A DNA stretch of 64,000 nucleotides from Leptidea sinapis. Taxonomy: Eukaryota; Arthropoda; Insecta; Lepidoptera; Pieridae. Where the stretch lies: NCBI RefSeq assembly GCF_905404315.1, contig NC_066273.1, positions 13,702,001 to 13,766,000 on the forward strand. Reading direction: 5' to 3'. Below are positions 32,253 through 42,496 of this stretch, piece by piece; the first letter of the stretch is position 1, and each line of letters opens with the position of its first letter. Under the pieces are notes generated by a model. It had not been told where the DNA came from, did no database searches, and saw nothing but the letters and a program-made list of their open reading frames with translations. A program made the position numbers and the translations under genes.

Positions 32253-32327
32253 TGAACGATGCGGGACTCGAACCCACGGCCCCCGGCGTTCCGTGCCGGT
32301 GCTCTAACCAACTGAGCTAACCGTTCG
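32253..32327 (-). tRNA. tRNA-like pseudogene (SINE head), minus strand
   Basis: The reverse complement starts GAACGGT and ends ATCGTTC (7-bp acceptor stem with one G-U pair). It has a D arm 'GCTCAGTTGGTTAGAGC', anticodon stem CCGGC/GCCGG with loop ACGGAAC, and T arm 'GTGGGTTCGAGTCCCGC'. A-box and B-box promoter motifs are intact. Position 33 is C, not the invariant U, the nominal anticodon would be GGA without a serine-type long variable arm, and it sits in a repeat. It is best read as a tRNA-derived SINE head, not a functional tRNA gene. Confidence 0.6.
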
Positions 32328-32637
32328 AGTAACGGATCATTATAAAATGTTGTATGCTTTGTTCAACTCTGTAGATGAAGCCACAACCTGAAAATTAAAA
32401 AAAAAATATATATATTTTGTATTTCAAATTTTATTTGTGTATCAATCCTAGAAGTGAGGGTTATCACTTTAAAAACGTAACATATTGTTTAGATTTACAA
32501 GTGCGACATCTCAAGTCAATTTCCTAATATGGAAATATTGGGGTTGAGCAGGTTATCAACTGTAAACTAGATCCTGTAGATGAAGCCACAACCTGAGAGC
32601 TGAACAAAGCATACAAGATTTTATAACGATCCATTAC

Positions 32638-32712
32638 TCGCACGGTTACCTCAGTTGTTTAGAGCACCGGCACGGAACGCCGGGGGTCGTGGGTTCGAGT
32701 CCCGCATCGTTC
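32638..32712 (+). tRNA. tRNA-like pseudogene (SINE head), plus strand
   Basis: Same sequence in mirror orientation: 'CACGGTTACCTCAGTTGTTT', 'AGAGCACCGGCACGGAACGC', T arm 'GTGGGTTCGAGTCCCGC', end ATCGTTC. The D arm has changes (TACCTCAG) that weaken pairing, and the acceptor stem has an extra mismatch, so it is more decayed than the minus-strand copy. Confidence 0.55.
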
Positions 32713-32782
32713 ATAAAATTTTGTTATTCAAATTTTATTTGTGTATTAATCCTATTGTGGCAAATTACGCGGTGATTCAGGC

Positions 32783-32822
32783 CCGTAGCTAGTGAAATTA
32801 CCTAGGATTTGACATCTTATGT
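32783..32822 (+). repeat. Fragment of the ~320-bp retroposon
   Basis: 'CGTAGCTAGTGAAATTACC' followed by 'GACATCTTATGTC' is plus-oriented retroposon text, directly next to a minus-oriented copy. Confidence 0.55.
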
Positions 32823-32823
32823 C

Positions 32824-33081
32824 TTTTTTTATGACAATTACGGGCAAGACCAGCAGGACGTTAGCTGATGGTAAATGATATGCCTTGATAAGCTTTGAGC
32901 AACGCTATAATTGCGCTTGTCACCTTGAGACATAGGTCTCATTTGCCCAGTAATTTCATTCCGGCGCCCTTCAGACTGAAACAATATTTTTTACACATTA
33001 CTGCTTCACGGCTGAAACAGGCACCGTTGTGGTAGCTACCCATAATCTAGCCGGCACTCTGTGAAAACAAGCTTCCCACTG
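32824..33081 (-). mobile_element. ~320-bp polyA-tailed retroposon (copy 3, internal deletions)
   Basis: It begins with a T run and 'ATGACAATTACGGGCAAGAC' and ends 'GCTTCCCACTGG'. The hairpin arm region is mostly deleted. The region 'CGGCGCCCTTCAGACTGAAA' and the CACGGC block are kept. Confidence 0.75.
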
Positions 33082-33097
33082 GTAATTTCTCAAAGTG

Positions 33098-33690
33098 ACG
33101 AGTACAATTGTAATCCTGCTCAGAATATTGGGTTCAATCAATAATCCTATCAAATCATAAAAAAATACGTAAAATATTGAAGTCCACTCTTGTGTTGCGT
33201 AGTGAAGGCCTGATTGTTATTAATTTATTATTACGCTCAATAAACCATCACAAGCTATTTGACTAAAAGGCGTAAAGTCCTCTGAAACATGAATTACTCT
33301 GTGATTATAAAGCTAATCTAATGAATTAATGCAAATCCCTGGTAAGTAAGCCTTCCCACTTATATTATTAACCGAACCAATCAAGGTAATTAACCCTCTA
33401 CGTGCTCTGATTGGATTAAATCTAAATAAACGTTTCAACGGTCACGTTAGCCCCTAAGTCGAGTCGATCACTTCCACCTGTTCGTGTTTAATAATAATAC
33501 GAGCAGCTGCCTGCGACTTTACCCATCTTCATTTTAGCTAACATGCAATGGGAGGCTTCTTTGGATATTATGAAGCGATGGATGGATGGAAGGGTGAAAG
33601 CATTATTGTATTTCAGTTTAAAGGGTGCCGTAGCTGGTAAAAATACTGGGCAAATGAGAATTCACATCCTGTCTCAAAGATACGAATGTA
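33098..33690. repeat. Spacer with two scraps of the ~320-bp retroposon
   Basis: 33098-33135 ('GTGACGAGTACAATTGTAAT') and about 33618-33690 ('AAAGGGTGCCGTAGCTGG', 'ACTGGGCAAATGAGA') are diverged plus-oriented scraps. The DNA between is AT-rich with nothing recognised. Confidence 0.5.
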
Positions 33691-33857
33691 ATTATATCAG
33701 GTACCATATATATTTGTAGTTATAATTAATATTTATTGTTATTTATGGATTTTCAGGCATTCAAAGTCCATAAAATATCCTAATTATTCTGTAGTAGTAA
33801 ATCTAAAAAGGTTAATTTAGGGCAGTTCATATAACAATAATTTTATTGTTCTTTTAG

Positions 33858-33980
33858 AAGAAATTATAGACAATGGAAGTTCTTCATGCTGTAATTGAAA
33901 TAAAACAGCCGTTATTATGTGGCATTGTATTGCTTATTACAATCTTTTATCAGTGTTCATCCGCAGCGCTGCAGACTCGA
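33858..33980 (+). CDS. Candidate first coding exon with signal peptide
   Basis: An acceptor-like TTCTTTTAG ends at 33857 and a donor A|GTAAGG begins at 33981. Inside, ATG 33873 opens 36 codons that fill the exon exactly to the donor (phase 0). The peptide has a hydrophobic core 'LLCGIVLLITIFY' and a plausible cleavage site 'CSSAA', so it looks like a signal peptide. No downstream exon was found and no family is recognisable from so little. This is a candidate only. Confidence 0.3.
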
Positions 33981-34109
33981 GTAAGGCCGCAATCATTCGC
34001 TTCGCTGAGAGTATTCTGACCGGAAAAACCTCTGCAACCTCTATCTACAAGTTTCAGACGCAGATACTTACATATCACAAATATTTAATGGAGGCCAAGA
34101 TCTGATAAA

Positions 34110-35385
34110 CAATCCATTTGGTATTAGAATAGAAATGACATGGTTTAAGATTCATTATTATTCACTACACTTAATGGCGATGGTTGGTCCACCCGTCATG
34201 CAAGGCGCTGCTTGTGGTGGCTGGATGATCTCACCGGGAAATCTGTTATATGTCCTTTTTTATTTATTTAATTTTCATTATTTTTTTATTTAAGTTACTA
34301 TATTTATTAATATATAGTTAATAAAATACTCTCATAATGTCTTTATTTTATTTACGGTATGTGTGGATTGATGCATCTACTGTTTTGTACTTTAAGTATG
34401 TACTCAATAACTATAACTATGTTTTTACTTATTAATTTACATTTTTTTGACTTACTCGTGTAAAGAATTTAGTAATTGACGTTTGTGTATTTTGTTGCAT
34501 CACTTCACATATATTGTAATTGAAATTATTTGTAAAATTAAATTGAAAATAAGCCTGACTACAACCTGTAATACCAATCTGTTTTGAAAGAGCAACCTCA
34601 GAGTTTCTTGCTTCTTCTTCTCTAAGGAAATCTGTCTTCCGATGAGCTGTATGAAAAAATGACATATTCAAGTGTAATACAATTTACCTACGAAATAAAA
34701 TATTTTTGATTTGATTTAAATAGTTATATTAATAGATTATCTCTCTCGATGTTGGCTTTTAAAGGGTTACTGGTATTTCGTCACTGTTGCAAGTACCATA
34801 TATGCGAGTTATTTACGTAATTTTGGTTAATGCCGGTTTAACACAAGCTTAACCTTTACGGCGTTTTGCTACATTTACACACCAAGTCACTAACGGAATA
34901 TTGTATGTGACGTGGGATTTATATGGTTTTACAAGCGGAAATAGACCTACCTTATTATTCAGAAATAATTACATACAAGCACATCATTCACTTTATATTA
35001 TATACATTATACTTTATGCTGCTCTTGATAATATTATGTTATTGGGGCTGACCAGGTTGCCATGGAATTCCAGAGGAATTACAAGCATTACCTTCTTATT
35101 CCGCGAACCATGAAGCCATCATCAGAAGATTTATCATACTATAGACCAGGGTGGATAATTTGTAAAACCAAAAAATATGTTAAATATCAAAGTTGTAAGT
35201 TAAAGACAGGCTTACAACAATGATATTATAGTATTAAGGTAGATATGTCACCAGCGCGCCGAAAATCAATCGCCTAAATGGAGTCAATTGGTTCCTTTGC
35301 TCGTAGTCACTCTCTCGATACGAAAACTGTACACACGCTTTTGTTGTTGACAGAATTGCTTACAATTTGATATAGGTACAACATT
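34110..35385. other. AT-rich span, no supported gene
   Basis: A 79-codon minus-strand frame at 34432-34671 has no recognised family or splice context and is not called. No transposon ends seen. Confidence 0.4.
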
Positions 35386-35388
35386 AAA

Positions 35389-35463
35389 ATGCCGTCTTGT
35401 GTTATGGAAAGATGCACTACTTACGAAAGTAAAAAAAATCATAGAATTACATACCACAGTTAA
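35389..35463 (+). pseudogene. THAP-like zinc finger N-terminus (truncated)
   Basis: ATG 35389 starts a 24-codon frame 'MPSCVMERCTTYESKKNHRI', then 'TYHS' and TAA. The MPxC...C start and the 'I(T/S)YH' ending match the first part of THAP domains, which begin M-P-x-C with a second Cys soon after and reach 'I.FH.FP'. The second half of the C2CH finger is missing and there is no GT donor at the break. It is probably a remnant of a THAP-domain gene or a P-element-type transposase. Confidence 0.4.
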
Positions 35464-35469
35464 GAAATC

Positions 35470-37140
35470 ATCAATTATAACATTTTATTTGATTTCATTA
35501 TTTATCTAACAAAATAAATATGCCGCCGCCAAGCCGATTATAGATTAACGTACGAACAGAAATGACGAAATATTGTTGCGGGATGATCGAGGTAGAATAT
35601 TTTAGGATATGATGTAAAAAAGTCGTTGTTGCAGTGAATGTAATACGAAATGTAATAATTTTTAATAAACAAGTGCGTATATAGGTAGCTGAACTATCAA
35701 ACTACTAAAACAAGTTTTAGGGTAGGTAGCTGTTGTAGACAGTGAGTGCTATTTCTTTACGTAGGAGTTCTTTCAGTAACACTGCCCTTTCAGTATATCC
35801 CTTGCTAACTGCAGAAGAATCAATGGATCATTTTCTTCACCCATTACCTTATTGTAATAAACCCTCAACAAAAAGACATTCACAAATAATATAAGATACT
35901 AAAAATAATAATTGTAATCTTAAAACTTTCGGTTTTGTTTTGGTGTCTGTATGTTTTTTATTATTTTATGTATAAATAATAATTGATATCATCAATGTGG
36001 CTATATATTATAATCAATATTAAATTATTTTTTTATAAAATCAATGACACATTATGTACCTAATTTCAATGCAGTTTTACTACTTTATAGCTTTTACTAC
36101 ATGAACTCATGAATGAATCGTAGTTTAGGCATAAATCACGGTGTACGGTAACAAATCATATCTGATGAATTAACTGTATTTTTTCTATACAAATACGAAG
36201 CAATTAGCAAATTAGATTTATCTCTTTTTCGCTTGCGATAATTGCATTTACTATCCTTCTTTAACGTGTGATCGTAAAGTAGTGTGCTATTGCAATGTTA
36301 AATTATTCATGTGTGCGTTAGTGTATCATTTTCAAACACCGACTGTTGTCTACGTAACCTTTCTATACTTTTAAATATCATTGGTCTAGAACTTTTGTTT
36401 TTGCACTCCTTTCACATAAACTCAAAATTTATGTGACATATTCAAATAACCAAGATTTTGGTTTTTTATCTTTTACTTACAAAACTTTTTATTTTTACCT
36501 CTTTATATCCTGGATACATTACTGCAAAACTACTGTATATTTTTGATTGGAAATATTTATTTTTTCTCCTTATGTTGCTTAATATCAAAAAAAGCACCCT
36601 AATTTTCAATCAAAAATTCTCAATTAAATGATTCAGTTTTATATTCATAAATCATAATCCTTTTTACATTTATAAATAGAATCAATTAATTGATAAATAT
36701 TTACGCTGCTACAAAATAACCGCTATGAATTATAACCGAAAGTAATTCTGGTTAATAATTTTATGGGCAACCTTTCTCTAATATATTGCGTACTCCCTCT
36801 ATGTTACCATAGAATTAGTTTTATCAAAAAATAGATAGCGATAAATCAAATAAATAATATCAATATTTACATAGAAACTCTTTGAAACATACTACGTGGT
36901 ACATATTATTTTCTACGTAAGTTCCTAAAACACTCATATTCAACGTCACAGTGAAATTGACAATGTTTTATTTAGTCCAGTTTTATAAAATATCAAAAAA
37001 GTAATACTATTTATTTCAATTCGATAAAGAAATAAAAAACCACTATAACAAACATACATTTCTGTACTAATTATTACCTTACTAGCCAATGCAAGTTGGG
37101 AGTTCGAAATCATCAAAATATACTGAAGAACGATCATAAC
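35470..37140. other. AT-rich intergenic span upstream of the coiled-coil gene
   Basis: No coding signal and no recognisable transposon termini. No convincing TATA/initiator pair was found for the gene at 37143. Confidence 0.4.
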
Positions 37141-37142
37141 AA

Positions 37143-37658
37143 ATGGCCATAAATTCAAGCACAAGATCAAACATTCACCAACATTCCGAAGAATTTGATG
37201 TCCCTCTTGAAGTATTTAGAAATAATACAACAGCTGTAGAAGTAGTAGTGAAAAATGTTACAAATAAAAATGAATATCCTAAGAAGGACACAATAGGTAA
37301 TGTAAAAGAAATTGCACGATTGTATAAAGATATAGAAATTCTAAAGGCTAGCGTTGATAAAGCGAACCAAAACTTAGACAGGAACCGGAAACTTTTTGGA
37401 ACAGTATTGAGTCAAATACAAAAGCAATTAGAAGTTGCCAATCAAAGGGAGTTGAGAGAACAAACAAAAAATTTGCTACTGCAATTGGAAAAAGAAAAGT
37501 TGAAGACAGAATTGGAGTCAAAGACAAATTTAGTGATGAAACTGAAGAGAGAATTGTTAAGTGTGAGACGTTTGTTTAAGACAATAATCAAGGAAATGCA
37601 AACTTCGGAGAAGTATAATGAACTCATATCAGATAACTATCAAGAATTTGAATCCTGA
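37143..37658 (+). CDS. Single-exon coiled-coil protein, unknown family
   Basis: A 171-codon intronless frame starting 'MAINSSTRSNIHQHSEEFDV' (context AACAAATGG, with A at -3) and ending 'NELISDNYQEFES'. Residues ~55-160 are a long charged helix with leucine heptads: 'EIARLYKDIEILKASVDKAN', 'LSQIQKQLEVANQRELREQ', 'LLLQLEKEKLKTELESKTN', 'LKRELLSVRRLFKTI'. No signal peptide, membrane segment or Cys is seen. It is not part of a recognised transposon: there is no RT, transposase or polyA tail nearby. I do not recognise the family. Intronless short coiled-coil genes are sometimes retrocopies or germline genes, but the sequence does not decide. ATTAAA near 37727 might serve as a polyA signal. Confidence 0.6.
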   Translation: MAINSSTRSNIHQHSEEFDVPLEVFRNNTTAVEVVVKNVTNKNEYPKKDTIGNVKEIARLYKDIEILKASVDKANQNLDRNRKLFGTVLSQIQKQLEVANQRELREQTKNLLLQLEKEKLKTELESKTNLVMKLKRELLSVRRLFKTIIKEMQTSEKYNELISDNYQEFES

Positions 37659-37766
37659 AATAACTTCATAGCAAACGAGTAATGTAAAGCGAAACGAACG
37701 TAATGATTTCCGACTAAGTACGAACTATTAAAGAAATGAGGTTTTATAGTAAGGGTTTGTGTCTTA

Positions 37767-37982
37767 TTGAATATGATGTTAAGCGCTGCAGTTCTTCAGA
37801 TAACTAGGGACAATTTCGACTCAAGTACATGGCCTGAATTTATAACTAATTCTATTAAACATTTTAATAATTCAACTATATTTTCAAGTGAAAAATTCTT
37901 TAGCCACATTGGGCACTTTTTGGTAGAGAAAAATCTAATGGGTTCGCCTCACCGACATGCCTATGACTGGCGGACGCGATAA
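37767..37982 (+). other. Short open frame partly inside a repeat, function unknown
   Basis: A 71-codon frame starts 109 bases after the coiled-coil stop. Its first half ('LQITRDNFDSSTWPEFITN') looks protein-like and its second half ('GHFLVEKNLMGSPHRHAYDW') falls in the repeat shared with 43230-43430. I do not call it a gene. Confidence 0.2.
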
Positions 37983-38105
37983 ATAGTAAAAAAATTATAT
38001 AAATATATATAGTTCGACACTTTTTTTTTCACTTAGGATGCGTGAAATCTCGTGAGTTCGCGTCACCGAAATGCTTATAGCTATATAGCTATAGGTATAT
38101 CTGCT
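37900..38105 (+). repeat. Interspersed repeat, also at 43235-43430
   Basis: Shared blocks: 'GGGCACTTTTTGGTAGAG', 'TCTAATGGGTTCGCCTCACC', 'GACATGCCTATGACTGGCG' and 'GAGTTCGCGTCACCG' + 'AAATGCTTATAGC'. The 'CG(T/C)CACCGACATGC' motif is present twice per copy. Both copies are in the same orientation. Confidence 0.65.
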
Positions 38106-38109
38106 GTGG

Positions 38110-38595
38110 GTTATATTACATTTAGAAAAATACGGATCCTAAATAAAAATTGCAATAATATGACGCAAGGTGTGAAAAACAATAGCCATAAAAAACTTTC
38201 ATCTCGTGCGTTGCGGAAACTTTTGATGATAAAACAAAAAAATGTTGAGTTTTATAGAACATCGATATCTACAAAAATGTCCTTATTACCATATTATGTC
38301 CAACTACTGTAGTTATGCCACTAGAGGGAAATGTGAACCATTACCCAATCCATTACCTTCATGTTTAGTTGCCCTTTTAATGAAGTCTTCCTTTTACAAT
38401 TTTATGCAACCTCTAATTCCCCCCTCCATTAAATACCTTCTCTCCCAACTTTACACTCCCTATGTAAATAATTTATGGAAATATTAAGCAAGATAATAAG
38501 CTGTAACTAACACAGTAAATATTCTATTAAAATAGCTTTAATTTAAAAAATATCTGCGATTTTCTTTAAAACCAAATTGATTATATAACAGTAGG
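38110..38595. other. Spacer, nothing recognised
   Basis: AT-rich; short frames only. Confidence 0.35.
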
Positions 38596-38597
38596 CG

Positions 38598-38720
38598 CTT
38601 TTTTTATGGTTCTCAGTCGTTGATCTGGAAACATCGCACAGGGAAGCTCATTTCATAATTTGGTTGTACGTGAAGGAAAGTTTCTTGAAAACTGTAGAGA
38701 AACGCCGACAGAAAATAGTG
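38598..38720 (-). mobile_element. Decayed LINE 3' segment
   Basis: The plus text 'CATCGCACAGGGAAGCTCAT' followed by 'TTGGTTGTACGTGAAGGAAAG' matches the 3' region of Jockey copies ('CACCGCACAAGGAAGCTCAT', 'GTACGTGGAAGAAAGCTCC') with many changes. Confidence 0.55.
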
Positions 38721-38904
38721 TCTCCGGCACCGTAGTATAATACCGTATAATACCGTAGATAAAAATTGCATGCAAAAGAAAAAAACTTTTCTAACAATAA
38801 TGATAAGAACAATTATCATTTATTTAAAAAGGCCGAATTAAATCCTCGTTCCACCCGATTACCGGATAGACTGGTTTATGGCCACTGTCCCCGAACAACA
38901 TTGT

Positions 38905-39160
38905 ACTTTTTTTACGTCCTGCCCATAACAATACAGTGCCACGCAGGATTATAAAAAAAAAAACAAAAATTCTGAGCGGCACTACAACTGTGCTCGTCAC
39001 CATGAGAGAGAGATAAGTTGTCAAGTCTCATTTGCCCAGTAATCTCACTAGCTCCGTCGCCCTTCAGACCGAAACACATTACTGCTTCACGGCAGAAATA
39101 GGCACCGTTGTGGTACTCATAATCTAGCTGGCATCCGGTGCAAAGGAGCCTCCCACTGGT
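38905..39160 (-). mobile_element. ~320-bp polyA-tailed retroposon (copy 4)
   Basis: The plus strand runs from 'TTTTTTTACGTCCTGCCCAT' through 'TTCTGAGCGGCACTACAAC' to 'GGAGCCTCCCACTGG'. The tail-proximal GACGAGACGAGC block is missing and an A run has grown in the hairpin loop. Confidence 0.75.
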
Positions 39161-39179
39161 TAATTAAGAGCCACGCATG

Positions 39180-39790
39180 TGCATAAAATTATTCAATCAT
39201 CTACAGCTACAATTGAAAGACCACAGAAATAATTTTCTGGACTCCCGTTTAAATGATTAATGGACATTTTTTTTAAGTGTTAAGGATTTTTTTAAATAAT
39301 TAATAATAATATTAATAAGTAAACTTTTTTGCAAGCTAATTTAAATAAACCGAATATAAGAGACTACAATAAATTTAAGATATAATTATTATATATATAT
39401 ACTGTATTCGACGCAATAAATAAATTTCATTTTGTTTCATAACGGAGATACAGCAATATAGAAAAAAAAATTCGTCCACGTTATCATCTGTGATACGGGG
39501 TCACTAACTACTGGTATTAGGTGAACATACATACATACATATATTCCACTTTTTACATTTAGTTGGCGATGAAATTATAAAGGGTATGTACTATCGTTTT
39601 GCTCTAGCCCAAGAATTAATAGCGTAATACAGTCTGTGAAATAATAAATAATTCTTAGCATGCCGAAAGGCAGCGTTATAATAATGTTCATCAATAAAAT
39701 TCGTTCGTCCTGCGGTATAAACTTACCGTATTTGTCTCATTTGAAATAAGTTTAACATAGAATTTAAGTAATAATACATATTTAGAATGA
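39180..39790. other. AT-rich span with a (CATA)n microsatellite
   Basis: 'CATACATACATACATAT' lies at about 39527-39543. Nothing else recognised. Confidence 0.5.
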
Positions 39791-39793
39791 TTA

Positions 39794-40070
39794 CTAGCTG
39801 ACCCAGCAAACATTGTATTGCCGATATGAAAATCGCGATACATAAGAAACTGTTGATCGTTGATGGGTGAAAATTTGAAGATGTATGTATTTTTTAATGC
39901 TGACTCATAATCCAACAAATTTAACAAAAAATGTCAAAAAATTCACAAAAAAAAATATCGTGTGGTTAACATTTAGGGGGATGAAAAATAGATGTTGTCC
40001 GATTCTCCGACCTACCCAATATGCACTCAAAATTTCATGAGACGAGAATTTTATATATTAGATATATCTA
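39794..40070 (+). repeat. 'ACTAGCTGACCC' family repeat
   Basis: It opens 'ACTAGCTGACCCAGCAAACA' and includes 'CTCAAAATTTCATGAGACG' near its right end. Same family as 11707 and 61761. Confidence 0.6.
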
Positions 40071-40169
40071 AATGTAATCCTCGTAGTCACATCGGTATTT
40101 ATAAATATAATAGTACATACACGTACCTAAACGGTCAGTAACGCTGCTGTAATTCACCTGGTACAATAA

Positions 40170-40232
40170 AATGTGGGCAGCAGTGATCACTTAACATCAG
40201 GTGCCCCGACCTGTTCGCTGGTTTGTCTTCAT
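40170..40232 (+). mobile_element. LINE 3' tip fragment
   Basis: 'GTGGGCAGCAGTGATCACTT' followed by 'AACATCAGGTGCCCCGACC' is the plus-strand form of the tail text of the Jockey copies (GTGATCACTTAACACCAGGTGACCC). Confidence 0.55.
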
Positions 40233-40289
40233 ACTGCCAAAAAAGTAAAAATAATTCGAGATTTATAATTGAACCTCTCTTAGTTCAAG

Positions 40290-40745
40290 ACAGTATGAGA
40301 CTGTAACTCCATATGGAGTGAGCTGGAAGATCGCTTATAACTAATTCTAGTAGGCGTTATAAGATACAAAATAGCTTTAAGGGTAAATGTCTTCACTTTC
40401 ATAATAAAGTCCCAGCAACAGTTGAGGCATTACCTATAAATAAATTTAAATTTTTATTAAAAAATGGCTCTGTCGTAAACCCTACTACTCCACAGCTGAA
40501 TATCTGATTGATCGGACAGCCTGGAACTAGATTATGATTATAGCAATAGCAATGACAGACAATATTGTATATAATATTAAAAAGAGCGCAAAAAATTAAA
40601 TACTGGGAGAATTTCTTGCGACGCTTCTTTTATCTCAGAGCGCCATTTGTTTCCGAAGCGGTAGTAGTATCTAGTATATTAGAAATGACATCAAAAACAA
40701 TTCTAAAGGAATTAATTTTGAGAAAATAAATGTTTTTAATGCCTT
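40290..40745 (+). mobile_element. CR1/Jockey-group LINE 3' end (pairs with 60480-60905)
   Basis: The plus frame is read as 'YKIQNSFKGKCLHFHNKVPA', 'TVEALPINKFKFLLKNGSV' and 'TPQLNI', with 'LIGQPGTRL'-like text following. The C-terminus of a LINE is then followed by the 3' UTR 'TTTCTTGCGACGCTTCTTTT' and 'GGCGCCATTTGTTTCCGAAG'-like text. The same segment is at 60480-60905 on the minus strand. 5'-truncated. Confidence 0.7.
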
Positions 40746-40749
40746 TTTC

Positions 40750-41750
40750 TGTCTTTAACCTATAACGCATAAGATTAATTTCAAGTATGTTGCATTTAAA
40801 AGGTTTCATAACATAAACTCATAACTCCAGTACGTCTTTAAAACATCTCGCTAGTATATTTAATCGCTTTACTTGCTGTTCTGAGCTTCTGAAATCATGC
40901 GTTGATTTGTGATTCCTTTCACCAACTACCTCGCCCCCACCACCCCCCAACCCACCACCTTGTTGACACATTCCAGTTTCCACTTTCCACCCCAGTCGCT
41001 CTCCATATTCGGCGCACGGAGCACGTCTCTAGCTGCCTGCTTCTTCCATGTGCTAAGTGATAACTTTCCTTATTTACTGTGTTCTCTACGGATTGACAGT
41101 TTTAATATGTTTTGCAATGACTTAAGGCTGTTCTAAGTTTGATTCAGGTTAGTTAAATATAATTCAGAATATTAACCACTTGTATTTATTTTTTAATTTG
41201 TTTTTAACAACTTATTATTCTCGTTTTCTTATTAATATATAGAGATATCATCTTACTGTTGTTACGGACGAGCTTGGGGTTCACTTTGTGGTAAATAATC
41301 ATCTAATAGTATATTTATTATTATATTTTTTATTAAAACCATAACGTTGAATTCTTCACGATTCTCATGCAATTTTGTCTACATGGACATCGAAAATTTT
41401 TAATTTGGCATTAAATGTTTTTATGTGCGACCTGATTAAAATATAACAATGAATATTATCCAAAGATTTCCACAAATATATCGATAAAATTAGCAAACGC
41501 ACAAATTAATAATTGTTTTGTGATCTATTTATTAGCTTAACTAAGAATAAAAATATGATAGTAATTTTTTTTAAACATGATTTTAATCGTTGAGTAGTTT
41601 TCGTGTGAAAAGATAATTCTGTTTGTAAGGTGTAGAGACATTTGAGTCAACAATAACTTAGTGAATTATCAGAACCGAAGAAGTATGCAAAACTGCTGCA
41701 GTAAAAGTTTACAGAAAGTCGTTTGCTTACTTCAAAACGGATACCACTAC
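40750..41750. other. AT-rich span, no supported gene
   Basis: A Pro/Ser-rich 75-codon frame at 40909-41136 is low-complexity (CACC/CCCC runs) and has no family. Not called. Confidence 0.4.
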
Positions 41751-41754
41751 ATAT

Positions 41755-42080
41755 TATAAAACAGTTCTCCGCTGCGTCTGTCTGTCTGTCTGTTTGCGAT
41801 AAATTCAAAAACTACTTTTCCAATTTTCATGTTGTTTTCATCAATGGATAGCGTGGTTCTCGAAGAAGGGTTTAGTATAGAATTTGTTAAATTTTTGTAT
41901 ACATTAGCGATATTTGTTGGAGTTATCGGAAAAAAATAAGCCGTCCGTCTGGGCCGTCAGCTTTCAACGAAAACGCTGTCAGGCGTCAGCCTCTTAAGAT
42001 ATAACAATGGTGAAATTGTGTTTTATATAGGTCTACAGAAATATCCGCGAGGGCATATAGTCTATCTCTTTAGGATAGAA
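41755..42080 (+). repeat. Lepidopteran interspersed repeat ('TATAAAACAGTTCTCCGCTGCGTCTGTC')
   Basis: The head 'AAAACAGTTCTCCGCTGC' with a (CTGT)n run at 41774-41797, later 'CGTCAGGCGTCAGCC' and 'AGAAATATCCGCGAGGGCAT', is typical of a widespread moth repeat. The class is unresolved. Confidence 0.5.
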
Positions 42081-42084
42081 TAAC

Positions 42085-42370
42085 ATACTATACCCATTTT
42101 AATACTTTGAAAAGTTGGCATTTATAAAGCGGTAATGTGAAAGCTGTTTACACAATATTATTCACTATGATTTTAAATAAGTTAGATATTTTACTCTTCT
42201 ATACCATATTATAATTACTTTAAAGTTTATATGATACGATCCTCCCCTCCACCGTCTTGCCTACTACAAACAAGGAACGACAGTTGAAGGGAATTGTTCA
42301 GAAATAGGTCATTATTAAGTAATTAAATAAGATTACAACATTTTTTCCGAATATAATATAATAATAATAA
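42085..42370. other. AT-rich spacer
   Basis: Nothing recognised. Confidence 0.3.
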
Positions 42371-42496
42371 GCCTTTTTATTTCTTGTTAACAATAGTTTT
42401 TTTTACAGTAAACACCAATTTACATTGTATTTGTAATTTATTTTTGGGTATTTTTTAGTAATGTGTAAGATTAAATTAAAATATAATATAAACAAT

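Larger units (their letters stand above)
32251..32715. mobile_element. Foldback element with tRNA-like terminal inverted repeats
   Basis: Arms of 120 bases (32251-32370 and 32596-32715) are inverted copies with a handful of mismatches. The outer ~75 bases of each arm form a tRNA-like cloverleaf pointing outward. Inside the arms a direct repeat 'GTAGATGAAGCCACAACCTG' occurs once on each side (about 32371 and 32577). Either two tRNA-derived SINEs inserted head to head, or the tRNA-like units are the termini of a foldback transposon. Confidence 0.7.

Noticed and set aside
32253..32327. A functional tRNA gene on the minus strand
   Set aside because: Cloverleaf and Pol III boxes are good, but position 33 is C instead of U, the anticodon (GGA) does not fit the short variable arm, and an inverted copy sits 0.3 kb away in a repeat. 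It is a SINE-type head.
34432..34671. 79-codon minus-strand frame as a gene
   Set aside because: No family resemblance, start context or polyA signal; not distinguishable from a chance frame.
40909..41136. Pro/Ser-rich 75-codon frame as a gene
   Set aside because: Produced by C-rich low-complexity DNA; no supporting context.
41774..41797. CRISPR-like or regulatory repeat at the CTGT run
   Set aside because: It is a simple (CTGT)n microsatellite within a common interspersed repeat; no CRISPR array exists in this window.
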